The notes under the pieces: model-generated
Database searches by the model: none
Seen by the model: the letters and a program-made list of their open reading frames with translations, nothing else
Told to the model about the DNA's origin: nothing
Assembly: GCF_025369935.1 (NCBI RefSeq)
Contig: NZ_CP104467.1
Location: 3,727,001 to 3,791,000 of the forward strand
DNA: 64,000 nt
DNA from: Paenibacillus andongensis
Lineage (GTDB): Bacteria; Bacillota; Bacilli; Paenibacillales; NBRC-103111
Direction of reading: 5' to 3'
Shown here: positions 36,075 to 44,536 of the stretch, piece by piece
Layout of the letters: every line of letters starts with the position of its first letter
Numbering within the stretch: position 1 is the first letter of the stretch
Position numbers and translations under genes: made by a program

Positions 36075-36110
36075 TACGTAGAAACACGATTAGAAGACAA
36101 TTTTAAGTCA

Positions 36111-36157
36111 AAAAGAGCTCGTTTGCTTTCCGATGGAAAGGCTGATGGGCTCTTTTT
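36111..36157 (+). terminator. Terminator after QorB-like gene
   Basis: AAAAGAGC pairs with GCTCTTTT, with an inner CTTTCC/GGAAAG stem, then T residues. From here to 36434 I see no gene or other clear signal. Confidence 0.75.
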
Positions 36158-36434
36158 GTCATTCACAGATATTCGGTCACGCTCTCGAGAACATAGATCA
36201 ACTGTTCAATGTCTGCATTGTCTTATCAGAAAGAACCGAGAAATCAGGCTTATTTATATCGGGAATTTTTTATTTAGGGAATTCGTTTTTAAATAGTATA
36301 TGAATACCAGCATTTTTGAACTAGATTAGAAATTGGATGGTATAAATAGCACGAAAGTGGTTGATGAATTTCAGATCAAATTCCGCTATAATTTTCACCG
36401 AAGGACCCATTTACAAAGAAAAGGTGGTTATTTT

Positions 36435-36653
36435 ATGAATATGTATATCTATTTTGGGATATTTTCAATTATACTAATATTTGGTTTAGTCGTTACTTTT
36501 ATGATTGGTTTTTCTCGTAAGAATCGGGAAGGTGATCAAACCTACTTCCAAAAAACAGAAGTGAAATGGGTTCGTCTTACATCGTTTTATGTGATTTCAA
36601 TTGCTGCAGGATTGCTAGCTTTGATAGCTTATATTCGTTATTCGATCGGATAA
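36435..36653 (+). CDS. Small two-TM membrane protein
   Basis: A 72-residue protein with hydrophobic segments at about residues 4-25 and 50-69 and a polar, basic loop between (SRKNREGDQTYFQKTEVKW). The ATG at 36435 follows AAAGGTGG. The frame is open further upstream, but the earlier part has no RBS. No family is recognised. A strong hairpin terminator follows. Confidence 0.6.
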   Translation: MNMYIYFGIFSIILIFGLVVTFMIGFSRKNREGDQTYFQKTEVKWVRLTSFYVISIAAGLLALIAYIRYSIG

Positions 36654-36655
36654 AA

Positions 36656-36697
36656 ATGACCACGCCTTCGTTATTCAACGCGAAGCGTGGTCATTTT
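36656..36697 (+). terminator. Terminator between small membrane gene and hemD-like gene
   Basis: ATGACCACGC pairs with GCGTGGTCAT, extended by TTCG/CGAA, followed by TTTT. Confidence 0.8.
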
Positions 36698-36718
36698 AAA
36701 AAAGGGGAATTTAGAAAA

Positions 36719-37560
36719 ATGGAAAAGCTAAACAACAAGAAAATCGTCATTGCCGGCTCTAGAAAAACAGAGGAAATGAGCCTATTAATTGAGAAGCAGG
36801 GGGTATACCTGTCATTCGTCCATTACAAGGCTTTTTATATTTGGATGAGTCGACAATAGAGCGAGAGTTATTATTTTGCGTGAATAATACGATGGATTGG
36901 TTTGTTTTTACAACAGGCACTGGAACTGATACGCTGCTGGGTGCTGCAGAAAGGTTAGGCATTCATTCAACTTTGATTCAAAAAATGAAAGAAACCAAAG
37001 TAGCGGCACGCGGCTATAAGACGTATGCTTTGCTTAAGAAATTAGGTATAAAGCCTGAGATTGTCGATGAAGATGGCACGACGAAAGGATTAATTCGCAG
37101 CATGAATCTTTGCGATTTCGCGGGCAAAACGGTCGTTGTCCAGTTACATGGTGAACCTCAGCCCGATTTGATCCAATTCTTAGAGAATCGGGGGGCGAAT
37201 GTGATTCAACTGCTGCCTTATCGCCATGTTGAGCCGGAATCATCTACGTTGGAGACGCTGTGTCATGAACTTTCAACGAAAACGATTGATGCTGTTTGTT
37301 TCACAACCGCGGTGCAGGTACGTTATCTGTTTGAATATGCGAAACGTCAGGGGATTACGGATCTAATTCGAGAATCGTTCAACACACAAGTGTATGCAGT
37401 CGCGGTCGGCAAAGTAACGGAAGAAGCGTTGAGAGAAGAAGGGTTGGCCCATGTCATCGTACCTCAAATTGAACGGATGGGTGCAATGGTCATTGAATTA
37501 GTTAAGTTTTATGAAAATCAAAAGGTTCCAAAGAGTTCTGCAAATTATGGTTCAGATTGA
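36719..37560 (+). pseudogene. hemD: Uroporphyrinogen-III synthase (HemD)-like gene with a frameshift at a G5 run
   Basis: Translation from ATG 36719 (after AAAGGGGAA) gives the HemD start KKIVIAGSRKTEEM and then stops at 36857-36859. The matching continuation GIPVIRPLQGFLYLDE lies in the -1 frame and runs to 37560 (C-terminal part of about 239 residues). The switch point is the G5 run at 36799-36803; one extra G would restore a single gene of about 280 residues. HemD closes the tetrapyrrole ring, but the gene stands alone, outside a hem operon. It could be a pseudogene, a sequencing error or slippage. Confidence 0.8.
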
Positions 37561-37602
37561 TGCTATGGCAGTGATCGACTAATAAAAGATTTTGATACGG
37601 GT

Positions 37603-37641
37603 ACCGCTTAATTCCTTTAACGGGAAATGAGCGGTTTTTTT
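37603..37641 (+). terminator. Terminator after hemD-like gene
   Basis: ACCGCT pairs with AGCGGT (with bulges), followed by seven T residues. Confidence 0.7.
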
Positions 37642-37778
37642 ATTTATCAGTAAAGGTACTTCATATTTCAGTATGCATTTCGGTGCGTATGTGAATCATA
37701 AGGAAAAGCTTTGTTGTCAAGTTTTTGGATGTTTATTTCTATATGTTGTCCTTGGAATTAACTTTAGGGGGCTATTTC

Positions 37779-39266
37779 ATGGGGTTTATTGGACTTTACG
37801 TTTTGAATACAATATTTATGTTAATCATAGCGATCCGTGATGTGCGTCGTCCGGAAAAAGCTTTGAATTGGCTAGCAATAGGTCTAATATTTCCTGTTAT
37901 TGGATTCGTTGTATATCGAATCATTGCAAACCCGTTGCATTTTCGTAAAGAGAGGCTCACTTCACCAAACAATGTGTCAGATCCATTACCTAATTCGTTT
38001 AGTCCTGCATCCTCCATCATCGCGCAATCTTTAAGTCAGTTGACGGTGCATGGAATTAGGAGGGGCCGAGTTCAGCTGCTTACGAACGGTATAGAAACTT
38101 ATGAGCAACTAAATACATCACTACAGAATGCGCAAAGCACCGTTGAAGTGGAATATTACACATATCGGGATGACCGGATAGGCAAACGAATGACAGATAT
38201 TCTGATTGAACGGGCGGAAGCTGGCGTAAAGATCCGTTTCATTAAAGACGGATGGGGGAGCAAGCAATTTCCAAAACATGAGATCAATCGGATGATGAAC
38301 GCCGGAATTGAATGTAGAACGATATTTCCATTGCGTTATCCTTGGATACCCACATTAACTTATCGGGATCATTGTAAGATAGTCGTCATTGATGGAATCG
38401 AAGCTTTCACAGGTGGAATCAATGTTGGATATGAATATACGGGATTAAAGCCGGAAGTAGGTTTTTGGCGTGATACTCATATACGATTAGTCGGAGAAGT
38501 AGCAACCGATTTGCGGACTATATTCGACTCCCATTGGCATATTGCTTCGCCGGAAAAGTTGAAAAATAAGTCGGCGCAGAAGACTAAACAAGGTATAAGA
38601 AACAGTTCAAAGCCAATCATTCCAACTGCTAAAGTTTCACTTTCCGGGTGGTCAGAAGAATGGGGCGCGGAATTTGATGCGGGTGTTGATCCCGTTTCTG
38701 CCACAGAGTCGCATCACCATGCGTACATGCAAACGTTAGAAAGTAATCCTAGTATTCCTACTGAAGTTATGCGGCAGGCTTACTTCATTTGTCTGACACA
38801 AGCGACTAAGACCATAGATATAACTACGCCTTACTTTGTGCCTGAATCTGATATCATTATGGCGTTGAAGACAGCAGTGGCACGCGGTGTACGAGTAAGA
38901 TTGTTAGTACCTCGGCACGTTATTCCTAAAATCGTGGGGCCTGCAAGCCGTACATATTATGGAGAATTGATTGAAGCTGGAGTTCAAATTTATATGTATG
39001 AAAAGGGCATGTTACACGCAAAGGTGATGATCATTGACGAAGAAATGGCTGGCGTAGGTTCGGCGAATTACGATATGCGAAGTTTTCGACTAAATTTCGA
39101 GGTCATTGAACTTTTATACAGTGTCGATGTGGGACGCGAACTCACGAAGCAATTCGATCGAGATCTGCTTGATTCCGTACCTTTGCAAATGGAAGAATTG
39201 ATACAGCGCACCTATCCACAGCGCATAATTGAGCAAACAGCGCGGCTATTTTCCCCTTTGTTATAA
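37779..39266 (+). CDS. cls: Cardiolipin synthase (two-PLD-domain type)
   Basis: Phospholipase-D-superfamily cardiolipin synthase of 495 residues, the usual length. Two N-terminal membrane segments (about 1-20 and 33-52) precede two HKD motifs: HCKIVVID near residue 199 and HAKVMIID near 413. It condenses two phosphatidylglycerol molecules to cardiolipin and glycerol. The frame is open up to 37725, but ATG 37779 follows TTAGGGGG at good distance. It is a single gene ended by a hairpin. Confidence 0.9.
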   Translation: MGFIGLYVLNTIFMLIIAIRDVRRPEKALNWLAIGLIFPVIGFVVYRIIANPLHFRKERLTSPNNVSDPLPNSFSPASSIIAQSLSQLTVHGIRRGRVQLLTNGIETYEQLNTSLQNAQSTVEVEYYTYRDDRIGKRMTDILIERAEAGVKIRFIKDGWGSKQFPKHEINRMMNAGIECRTIFPLRYPWIPTLTYRDHCKIVVIDGIEAFTGGINVGYEYTGLKPEVGFWRDTHIRLVGEVATDLRTIFDSHWHIASPEKLKNKSAQKTKQGIRNSSKPIIPTAKVSLSGWSEEWGAEFDAGVDPVSATESHHHAYMQTLESNPSIPTEVMRQAYFICLTQATKTIDITTPYFVPESDIIMALKTAVARGVRVRLLVPRHVIPKIVGPASRTYYGELIEAGVQIYMYEKGMLHAKVMIIDEEMAGVGSANYDMRSFRLNFEVIELLYSVDVGRELTKQFDRDLLDSVPLQMEELIQRTYPQRIIEQTARLFSPLL

Positions 39267-39275
39267 ACCTATATG

Positions 39276-39302
39276 AGCAGGACGCCATGGCGACCTGCTT
39301 TT
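39276..39302 (+). terminator. Terminator after cls
   Basis: AGCAGGACGC (39276-39285) pairs with GCGACCTGCT (39290-39299) with one mismatch; TTTT spans its end. Confidence 0.7.
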
Positions 39303-39375
39303 ACTACTTTCGCGCAAGCCCGTTCGATAAGTGCGGAAAGGCGCTTACAGCCAGAAAAAAATTCCAACTTGGTAG

Positions 39376-39404
39376 TTGACATTACTACGAATACGTAGTA
39401 ATTT
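39376..39404 (+). promoter_or_regulatory. marR promoter with palindromic operator between -35 and -10
   Basis: TTGACA (39376-39381) and TAATTT (39399-39404) are 17 bases apart. The palindrome with arms ATTACTACG (39381-39389) and CGTAGTAAT (39394-39402) fills the spacer, so binding would block polymerase. Confidence 0.8.
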
Positions 39405-39420
39405 AAAAACAGGAATTAAT

Positions 39421-39432
39421 TACGATATCGTA
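39421..39432. promoter_or_regulatory. Second MarR-type palindrome upstream of marR
   Basis: TACGATATCGTA is a perfect 12-base palindrome that shares the TACGA/TCGTA core with the other sites. It lies just downstream of the promoter. Confidence 0.6.
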
Positions 39433-39458
39433 GTTTATGAAAGAAGAAAGGAATCTTC

Positions 39459-39932
39459 ATGCAGCAGCTGTTCGAACTTATTTTCAAGAATGGACTTCGT
39501 CCACTTAGTATGTTTCCTGATACGACCTATTTGGAATTGCAGCTCACAAGTTCAGATTTTTCTACATTGCTGTTGCTGAAATTTCATGGGCAGTTGACCA
39601 TGTCTCAAATGGCAGAGCACTTGGGTGCGCCTCTTAGTACGGCGACCAGTATTGCCAAGCGGCTAGTTCGAAAAGGCTACATCTATAGAGAGAAATCGCA
39701 GCAAGATCAGCGAATTATTGTTAATCGATTGACGGAAGACGGAGAACTGATAGCCGAAGAGGCGCTTGGTACGATGAATATCATGTTTGGACGTATTGAA
39801 CGTGCCTTGACAGCTGAAGAGCTTCAGCAATTTATTCATCTCTCGTTGAAAGTGGCTAAAGCGTTGCAGCAAAACGCAGATCCTGCCGGACCTTCGAAAT
39901 TGACACAGACGAGAACGATTGAAATCGATTAA
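39459..39932 (+). CDS. MarR family transcriptional regulator
   Basis: MarR-type winged-helix regulator of 157 residues. The DNA-binding region is MSQMAEHLGAPLSTATSIAKRLVRKGYI (quoted for position: residues 48-75) followed by the wing with DQRIIVNRLTEDG. The RBS is GAAAGGAA. Three palindromes of one sequence type lie upstream of it and between it and the ArsA-like gene, so it probably represses both itself and that gene. The ligand is unknown. Confidence 0.9.
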   Translation: MQQLFELIFKNGLRPLSMFPDTTYLELQLTSSDFSTLLLLKFHGQLTMSQMAEHLGAPLSTATSIAKRLVRKGYIYREKSQQDQRIIVNRLTEDGELIAEEALGTMNIMFGRIERALTAEELQQFIHLSLKVAKALQQNADPAGPSKLTQTRTIEID

Positions 39933-39944
39933 TTTTTTTGTGCA

Positions 39945-39966
39945 ATTACTACGAAATCGTACTAAC
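39945..39966. promoter_or_regulatory. Third MarR-type operator, before the ArsA-like gene
   Basis: ATTACTACGA (39945-39954) and TCGTACTAAC (39957-39966) form an inverted repeat with one mismatched pair in the core, matching the arms of the site at 39381. It lies 14 bases before ATG 39980. Confidence 0.65.
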
Positions 39967-39979
39967 GGAGGTGCAAAGC

Positions 39980-41155
39980 ATGCGCATTATTATTTATACA
40001 GGTAAAGGCGGAGTAGGTAAAACCAGTATCGCCGCAGCAACGGCTTACCAAATGGCAGCTGAAGGAAAGCGAACGATCGTGATAAGTACGGATGCTGCCC
40101 ACAGCTTATCGGATTCGCTCGGTATTCCGTTGCAGCATGAACCCATCTTAATTCATGAGAGATTGTGGGCGCAAGAAATCGATAGCTTAAAGGAAACACA
40201 GCGGTATTGGGGGAGTGTTCGCAGTTGGTTCTCGAACTTTATGCAGTGGGCTAACCTGGATGATATCGGATCTGAAGAGCTTATGGTATTTCCAGGGTTT
40301 GAAGAATTGTTCAGTCTCCTGAGAATTAAAGAGCATGCTGAAAGCGGACTGTATGATGCCATCATTGTGGATTGCGCACCGACTGGAGAAACACTTCGCT
40401 TGCTTAGCTATCCTCAGCTCCTACGATGGTGGGTGCGAAATATATTTCCTTACGAGCGTAAAATTCTCAAGATAGCCCGCCCAATTATGAAAGTATCCAA
40501 GGGCTTGGAACTGCCCAGCGACGATGTTATGGACAGCTTTACGCAAGTTGTCGATCAATTGGAAAAGCTGCAGCAAGTCATCGCTGATCCCGAAATCACG
40601 AGTATTCGCCTTGTTGTTAATCCAGAAAAAATGGTTATTTCCGAAGCGCGGAGAGCCTTTACTAACCTTAACTTATATGGATTTCACACCGATGCGGTCA
40701 TTGTGAATAAAGTGCTTTCTGAGGAAGCATCCGAAGGGTATTTCGCACAGTGGAAACAAATTCAGAACAAGTACGAAGAAGAAATCATCCAGTGCTTTAG
40801 TCCTCTCCCGATCCTGAAAGTGCCTCTGATGCCTATAGAGGTTGTTGGTAAGGAGATGCTTGAGCGCGTTGCAGCGGCGGCGTTCCACGAGCGGGAATGC
40901 GGTGCGATTTTACACAAAGGTATCATAGAGGAAGTTAGAAAAATAGAAGCAGGATACGAGCTCCGCATCTCGCTGCCTTTTACCGAAAAGAAGCAGCTCC
41001 AATTAAATCAAAAAGGCGATGAATTGACCCTGCAGGTCGGCAGCTATAGACGGATCGTTGCACTGCCGAGAGTCTTGCTAGGGCGTCAGGTGGAAGCGGC
41101 ACGGCTTGCAGACGGCATACTGACCATTCATTTCGGTCCTAACGAAGAATTGTAA
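39980..41155 (+). CDS. ArsA/GET3-like P-loop ATPase with HSP20-like tail
   Basis: A 391-residue ATPase of the ArsA/TRC40 class. The deviant Walker A is GKGGVGKTS at residues 8-16, switch I region STDAAHSL near 37, and switch II DCAPTGETLRLL near 132. The C-terminal 75 residues (YELRISLPF to the end) resemble the ArsA HSP20-like domain. It is a single-domain form, not the duplicated arsenite-pump ArsA. No ArsB, ArsC or ArsD lies nearby, so arsenic export is unlikely. The ATG follows CGGAGGTG. MarR-type control is suggested by the operator upstream. Confidence 0.85.
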   Translation: MRIIIYTGKGGVGKTSIAAATAYQMAAEGKRTIVISTDAAHSLSDSLGIPLQHEPILIHERLWAQEIDSLKETQRYWGSVRSWFSNFMQWANLDDIGSEELMVFPGFEELFSLLRIKEHAESGLYDAIIVDCAPTGETLRLLSYPQLLRWWVRNIFPYERKILKIARPIMKVSKGLELPSDDVMDSFTQVVDQLEKLQQVIADPEITSIRLVVNPEKMVISEARRAFTNLNLYGFHTDAVIVNKVLSEEASEGYFAQWKQIQNKYEEEIIQCFSPLPILKVPLMPIEVVGKEMLERVAAAAFHERECGAILHKGIIEEVRKIEAGYELRISLPFTEKKQLQLNQKGDELTLQVGSYRRIVALPRVLLGRQVEAARLADGILTIHFGPNEEL

Positions 41156-41177
41156 ACAGGAAGGAGGAGATGGTTTC

Positions 41178-41423
41178 ATGAGCATTCGTACAAACATGCA
41201 GGATTTAGAAAGTATTGCTAGCCTCTTCGAGGAAATTAAGAACATCGCTGTGGCAAGACTCGTTCCAGAGGCTGCAAGAGTTCATTTTCGACAAGCGGAA
41301 AAAGAAGCCTTATTAGGAGTCAAATCTCTAATTGATGCGGCTATTGTCAGATTAGAAGAAGATGATTTCACGAAACGAGCGAACGAAAGCAATCATTTGA
41401 AACAGATTCCTGTTGAAGATTAA
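41178..41423 (+). CDS. Small helical protein linked to the ArsA-like ATPase
   Basis: An 81-residue soluble protein, mainly helical (ASLFEEIKNIAVARLVPEAA and further helices), with a strong GAAGGAGGAG before the ATG. It lies 22 bases after the ArsA-like gene, so it is probably co-transcribed and may be a partner. No family is recognised. Confidence 0.6.
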   Translation: MSIRTNMQDLESIASLFEEIKNIAVARLVPEAARVHFRQAEKEALLGVKSLIDAAIVRLEEDDFTKRANESNHLKQIPVED

Positions 41424-41477
41424 AGCTCTGATTACGTTAGCTAGTTTTAGTAGAACGAAACTTTAAGGAGGTGCAGC

Positions 41478-41831
41478 ATGACCATTCAGAAGCACAGTGG
41501 ATGGATGATGGAGTGGACTTCTTATCTTCATACGGCAGTCGGTTTGATATTGTTTTGGAAACCGCTCAGCGATATGGTGAAAGCAGGTGTGTGGAATTCC
41601 GTTGATCAGTCCTTCGAAAAGATGGCAGCAATCTGGTTTTTATTTTTTGGTGTATTGATGTGGATGATTGGACGAATGATGCGTTGGATGACCAAAGAGA
41701 AAAGCCTTGTGATTCCTCGCTTTGTAGGCTGGCAAATGCTCATTTTATCTGTTGTAGGAGCAATAATAATGCCTATATCGGGTTTTTGGCTTGCCATTCC
41801 GCAAGGACTTTATATCATACGAAAGTTTTAA
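41478..41831 (+). CDS. DUF6463-like four-TM membrane protein
   Basis: A 117-residue membrane protein with four predicted segments (about 14-30, 46-66, 78-96 and 97-113). The HSGW start and spaced Trp residues resemble the DUF6463 family; this is tentative. TTTAAGGAGGTG precedes the ATG. It may belong to the MarR-ArsA transcription unit (54-base gap). Function is unknown. Confidence 0.6.
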   Translation: MTIQKHSGWMMEWTSYLHTAVGLILFWKPLSDMVKAGVWNSVDQSFEKMAAIWFLFFGVLMWMIGRMMRWMTKEKSLVIPRFVGWQMLILSVVGAIIMPISGFWLAIPQGLYIIRKF

Positions 41832-41838
41832 ATCGCAT

Positions 41839-41872
41839 AAACACTACTGACATACAGCTGTCAGTAGTGTTT
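41839..41872. terminator. Long perfect hairpin after DUF6463-like gene
   Basis: A 14-bp perfect stem (41839-41852 against 41859-41872) with loop TACAGC. The T tract is short, so it may act as a terminator or as an mRNA 3' end stabiliser. Confidence 0.6.
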
Positions 41873-41911
41873 GGTATACTTATGTTACAAGATTCGAGAG
41901 GAGCTAATCAA

Positions 41912-42460
41912 ATGATCAAAACAGCCGAAACATTGGAACGAATTGAGAAACTTACGCACCATTACCTAGATGAATTGCATCCACTGAGCATGGAACAACT
42001 GAAGCTTCAGTCCAATGAGGATGAATGGTCACTAGGACAGTTGTACCTCCATCTCATCAAAACAGCTCTCTTCATGCAGATTGGCAATATTGAGAAATGC
42101 CAAAGTCAAAGTGCAGATGCAGTCGATACAGTTGGGGAAAAAACAGAAGCGGGAGCAGCCATCTTTTCTCTAGGTGGTTTTCCACCTGTACGCATTAAAG
42201 TTCCAGCTTCACCACAATATACGCCCGAGCAGCCAGCTAGTAAACAGCAGATCATCGATGGCATGCAAACAGTATTGCAAAGAATGAAAGAAATCGAACC
42301 TTTGCTTGCGGACATATCTCCGAAATGTACCGCGCTGCATCCAAGATTAGGCGAGCTTAACGCGAAAGAATGGTTTGCTCTCATTGAGATGCATTATCGT
42401 CATCATCTGCAACAATTAGAGCGTTTGAAAGCAGATTTAAACAGCACGGAAACCGCTTAA
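41912..42460 (+). CDS. DinB superfamily protein
   Basis: A 182-residue four-helix-bundle protein of the DinB/YfiT superfamily. WSLGQLYLHLIKTA near residue 39 and the C-terminal EMHYRHHLQQLERL carry His residues typical of the metal site. Such proteins are metal-dependent thiol transferases or of unknown function. The ATG at 41912 follows GAGAGGAGC; the frame is open upstream but overlaps the preceding gene. A terminator follows. Confidence 0.8.
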   Translation: MIKTAETLERIEKLTHHYLDELHPLSMEQLKLQSNEDEWSLGQLYLHLIKTALFMQIGNIEKCQSQSADAVDTVGEKTEAGAAIFSLGGFPPVRIKVPASPQYTPEQPASKQQIIDGMQTVLQRMKEIEPLLADISPKCTALHPRLGELNAKEWFALIEMHYRHHLQQLERLKADLNSTETA

Positions 42461-42468
42461 TATCAACA

Positions 42469-42504
42469 AAACGAGGGAGCTCATATAGAGCTCTCTCGTT
42501 TATT
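42469..42504 (+). terminator. Terminator after DinB-like gene
   Basis: ACGAGGGAGCTC pairs with GAGCTCTCTCGT (one mismatch), then TTTATTTTATT. Confidence 0.75.
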
Positions 42505-42599
42505 TTATTGCAAAAAAGTTTAATTTCAGTAAAAGTTCCATTTATCGCAGCCTAACACTTACTAAACATATTCATGTTTGAATAGGTACAAGAGACCCT

Positions 42600-42628
42600 T
42601 TGACAAAGGTTGTTGAATGAATCATAGA
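42600..42628 (+). promoter_or_regulatory. Candidate promoter of comFB
   Basis: TTGACA (42600-42605) and CATAGA (42623-42628) are 17 bases apart. The -35 is perfect and the -10 weak. It lies 50 bases before the comFB start. Confidence 0.4.
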
Positions 42629-42677
42629 GTCGATAGTTAAGTGAAATAAATGCCGGCATAGAGGGGTCTGAACAAGT

Positions 42678-42959
42678 ATGGGATTAGTTAATGCAGTAGA
42701 AGCAATCGTTAGTAATTTGTTTGAAGAGTTTCAGAAAAGCTATGAAATCAAATGCGGTTGTCAGCATTGCAAAGAGGATATTCTTGCTCTAGTTTTAAAT
42801 CGCATACCTCCCAAATACACATCGAGTGAAAAAGGCCAGCTGTATATCAAAACCCTCTATTTAAATCCACAACTGCAATCCGATGTTATGAGAGAGCTCA
42901 TGCGAGCTGCTCTGGTCGTAGAGCATAAACAAAACCATCTAGTTCATGAATGGGTATAA
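42678..42959 (+). CDS. comFB: ComFB family late competence protein
   Basis: A 93-residue ComFB-like protein. The diagnostic region is CGCQHCKEDILALVLNRIPP near residues 27-46, with Cys residues able to bind zinc, followed by YTSSEKGQ. ComFB lies in the comF operon in B. subtilis and ComFB-like domains have been reported as cyclic-dinucleotide sensors in some bacteria; here it stands alone. The RBS is AGAGGGG. A terminator follows. Confidence 0.85.
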   Translation: MGLVNAVEAIVSNLFEEFQKSYEIKCGCQHCKEDILALVLNRIPPKYTSSEKGQLYIKTLYLNPQLQSDVMRELMRAALVVEHKQNHLVHEWV

Positions 42960-42973
42960 GTAAAAGGAACATA

Positions 42974-43011
42974 AGACGCTGATGACATTTGAATGTCATT
43001 AGCGTTTTTTT
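42974..43011 (+). terminator. Terminator after comFB
   Basis: GACGCT-ATGACA pairs with TGTCAT-AGCGT, followed by seven T residues. Confidence 0.8.
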
Positions 43012-43100
43012 GTTTTATTAAACAAAGAGGCGGCATTAAGACATATCTATTTAATTAAGACAATATAGTTGAATATGACTAAATTGAGGGGGCGTAAGAT

Positions 43101-44471
43101 ATGGGGGCAGCTGTGGTCAAAGGATGGACAACTTTGTTTGCCGGCGTTATGTTGTTAAGTACCTTAGCAGGGTGTAGCGGGAGTGGAAGCAATGAGAACA
43201 CGGCAGCGCCAAGCGGAAATACGGCCGCGCCCAGTGAGAGCGCGAAGAGCACGGAGGCACCAGCCAAACAAGTAACGCTTCATATGATTGAAAGTTTAAC
43301 GAGTCCGGAACGCACCAAACTGCTTCAAGATGCCATTGCTCGGTTTCAAAAGGACAATCCAACCATCAAAGTAGAACTCATCTCCCCGCCATTCGATCAA
43401 GCGGACAACAAAATCAGAACGATGCTTGCTGCCAAGCAAGAACTCGACATCCTCGAGGTAAGGGATCTGAATATTGCCGAGTATGTGAATAATGGATATT
43501 TGGAACCATTGGATACCTACGCATCAAGTTGGGCGGATAGTAAAACGCTCTCTGGTACGTCCAAAGTTGTAGGCTCGAATAATGGCAAACTCTACTTTAT
43601 CGCGAACGCTCTTTATCAAAGACAAATGTTTTATCGAAAAGATTGGTTCGACGCTAAGGGGCTTACTGCACCGAAGACGTGGGAAGAACTGGTCGATTCT
43701 GCCAAGAAGCTGACTGATCCGAAGCAAAACCGGTACGGTTTCTCATTCCGCGGAGGTCCGGGAGCTAACGGCAACTTCGATCATATGATTTATGATTATA
43801 ACGATAAAGTGATGAATCTCGACGATGCGCCGTTTACGAAGGACGGCAAGTCGGTGTACAGCACACCTGAAGCTAAGCAGGCATTAGAGCTATACAAGAA
43901 GCTTTATAAAGAGGCGTCACCACCGGACTCGATCAACTGGGGATTCCAGGATCAGGTTCAAGCCTTTACATCTGGGGTAACCGGTATTTTGCTCCAGGAC
44001 CCGGACGTTATCAAGGTGCTTCAGGATAAAATGGACCCCAAAACATTAGAAACAGCAGCGATGCCACTCGGTCCTAACGGCAAATCTCTGGTCAGTACCG
44101 GGGCTGCTGGATGGGGCGTAACAGCAAATTCCAAAAGTAAGAATGAAGCTTGGAAATTGATATCATATCTCTCGAGCCCGAAAGAAAATACGGAATTTTC
44201 TAAGCAAATTGGCACAATTCCGATTCATACATCGGCGACAGCCGATACGTTTTTCCAAACAGGCCCTTACAAGACGCTGCTCGACATGACGGCAAAAGCA
44301 GATGTTTTTGTCAACTTTACTCCGCCATTCAAATATCCAGGCAACGGGAGCTGGGGTGAACTCAGCATGAAAGGGCAGCAATCGTATTTGCTCGACAAGA
44401 AATCGACGGACGATACGCTGAAGGAATGGGATAAGTTTTGGTTAGATCAGAAAGCGGGAATGAAAAAATAA
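43101..44471 (+). CDS. ABC transporter substrate-binding lipoprotein (carbohydrate type)
   Basis: A 456-residue extracellular solute-binding protein, family 1 (CUT1). The signal peptide ends in lipobox LAGC with Cys25, followed by a low-complexity Ser/Asn/Ala-rich linker to about residue 55. The domain then starts VTLHMIESLTSPERT. PKTWEELVDSAKKL near 195 and GATGVTANSK-like hinge segments are family-typical. It delivers ligand to the two permeases downstream; the ligand is unknown. RBS AGGGGGC. A weak terminator follows and may raise its level over the permeases. Confidence 0.88.
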   Translation: MGAAVVKGWTTLFAGVMLLSTLAGCSGSGSNENTAAPSGNTAAPSESAKSTEAPAKQVTLHMIESLTSPERTKLLQDAIARFQKDNPTIKVELISPPFDQADNKIRTMLAAKQELDILEVRDLNIAEYVNNGYLEPLDTYASSWADSKTLSGTSKVVGSNNGKLYFIANALYQRQMFYRKDWFDAKGLTAPKTWEELVDSAKKLTDPKQNRYGFSFRGGPGANGNFDHMIYDYNDKVMNLDDAPFTKDGKSVYSTPEAKQALELYKKLYKEASPPDSINWGFQDQVQAFTSGVTGILLQDPDVIKVLQDKMDPKTLETAAMPLGPNGKSLVSTGAAGWGVTANSKSKNEAWKLISYLSSPKENTEFSKQIGTIPIHTSATADTFFQTGPYKTLLDMTAKADVFVNFTPPFKYPGNGSWGELSMKGQQSYLLDKKSTDDTLKEWDKFWLDQKAGMKK

Positions 44472-44484
44472 CGAAAGTAGTTGG

Positions 44485-44516
44485 AAGCGGCGGGCGGTCA
44501 TCGCTTGCCGCTTTTT
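44485..44516 (+). terminator. Intercistronic hairpin / attenuator between binding protein and permease
   Basis: AAGCGGC (44485-44491) and GCCGCTT (44507-44513) pair and are followed by TTTTT within the operon. Such partial terminators commonly give excess binding protein over permease. Confidence 0.65.
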
Positions 44517-44536
44517 CTTACCGGGGGGGTGAACAC

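Noticed and set aside
36795..36810. Programmed -1 ribosomal frameshift in the hemD-like gene
   Set aside because: The G run does not form a proper slippery heptamer in the reading frame, and I see no clear stimulatory structure. Mutation, sequencing error or slippage is more likely.
39980..41155. Arsenic resistance operon
   Set aside because: There is no arsB, arsC, arsD or ArsR gene nearby, and the ATPase is the single-domain form under MarR-type control.
41839..41872. Perfect 14-bp hairpin as an integron- or transposon-type end
   Set aside because: There is no second copy, target duplication or transposase. It sits at a gene 3' end, so a terminator or mRNA end is simpler.
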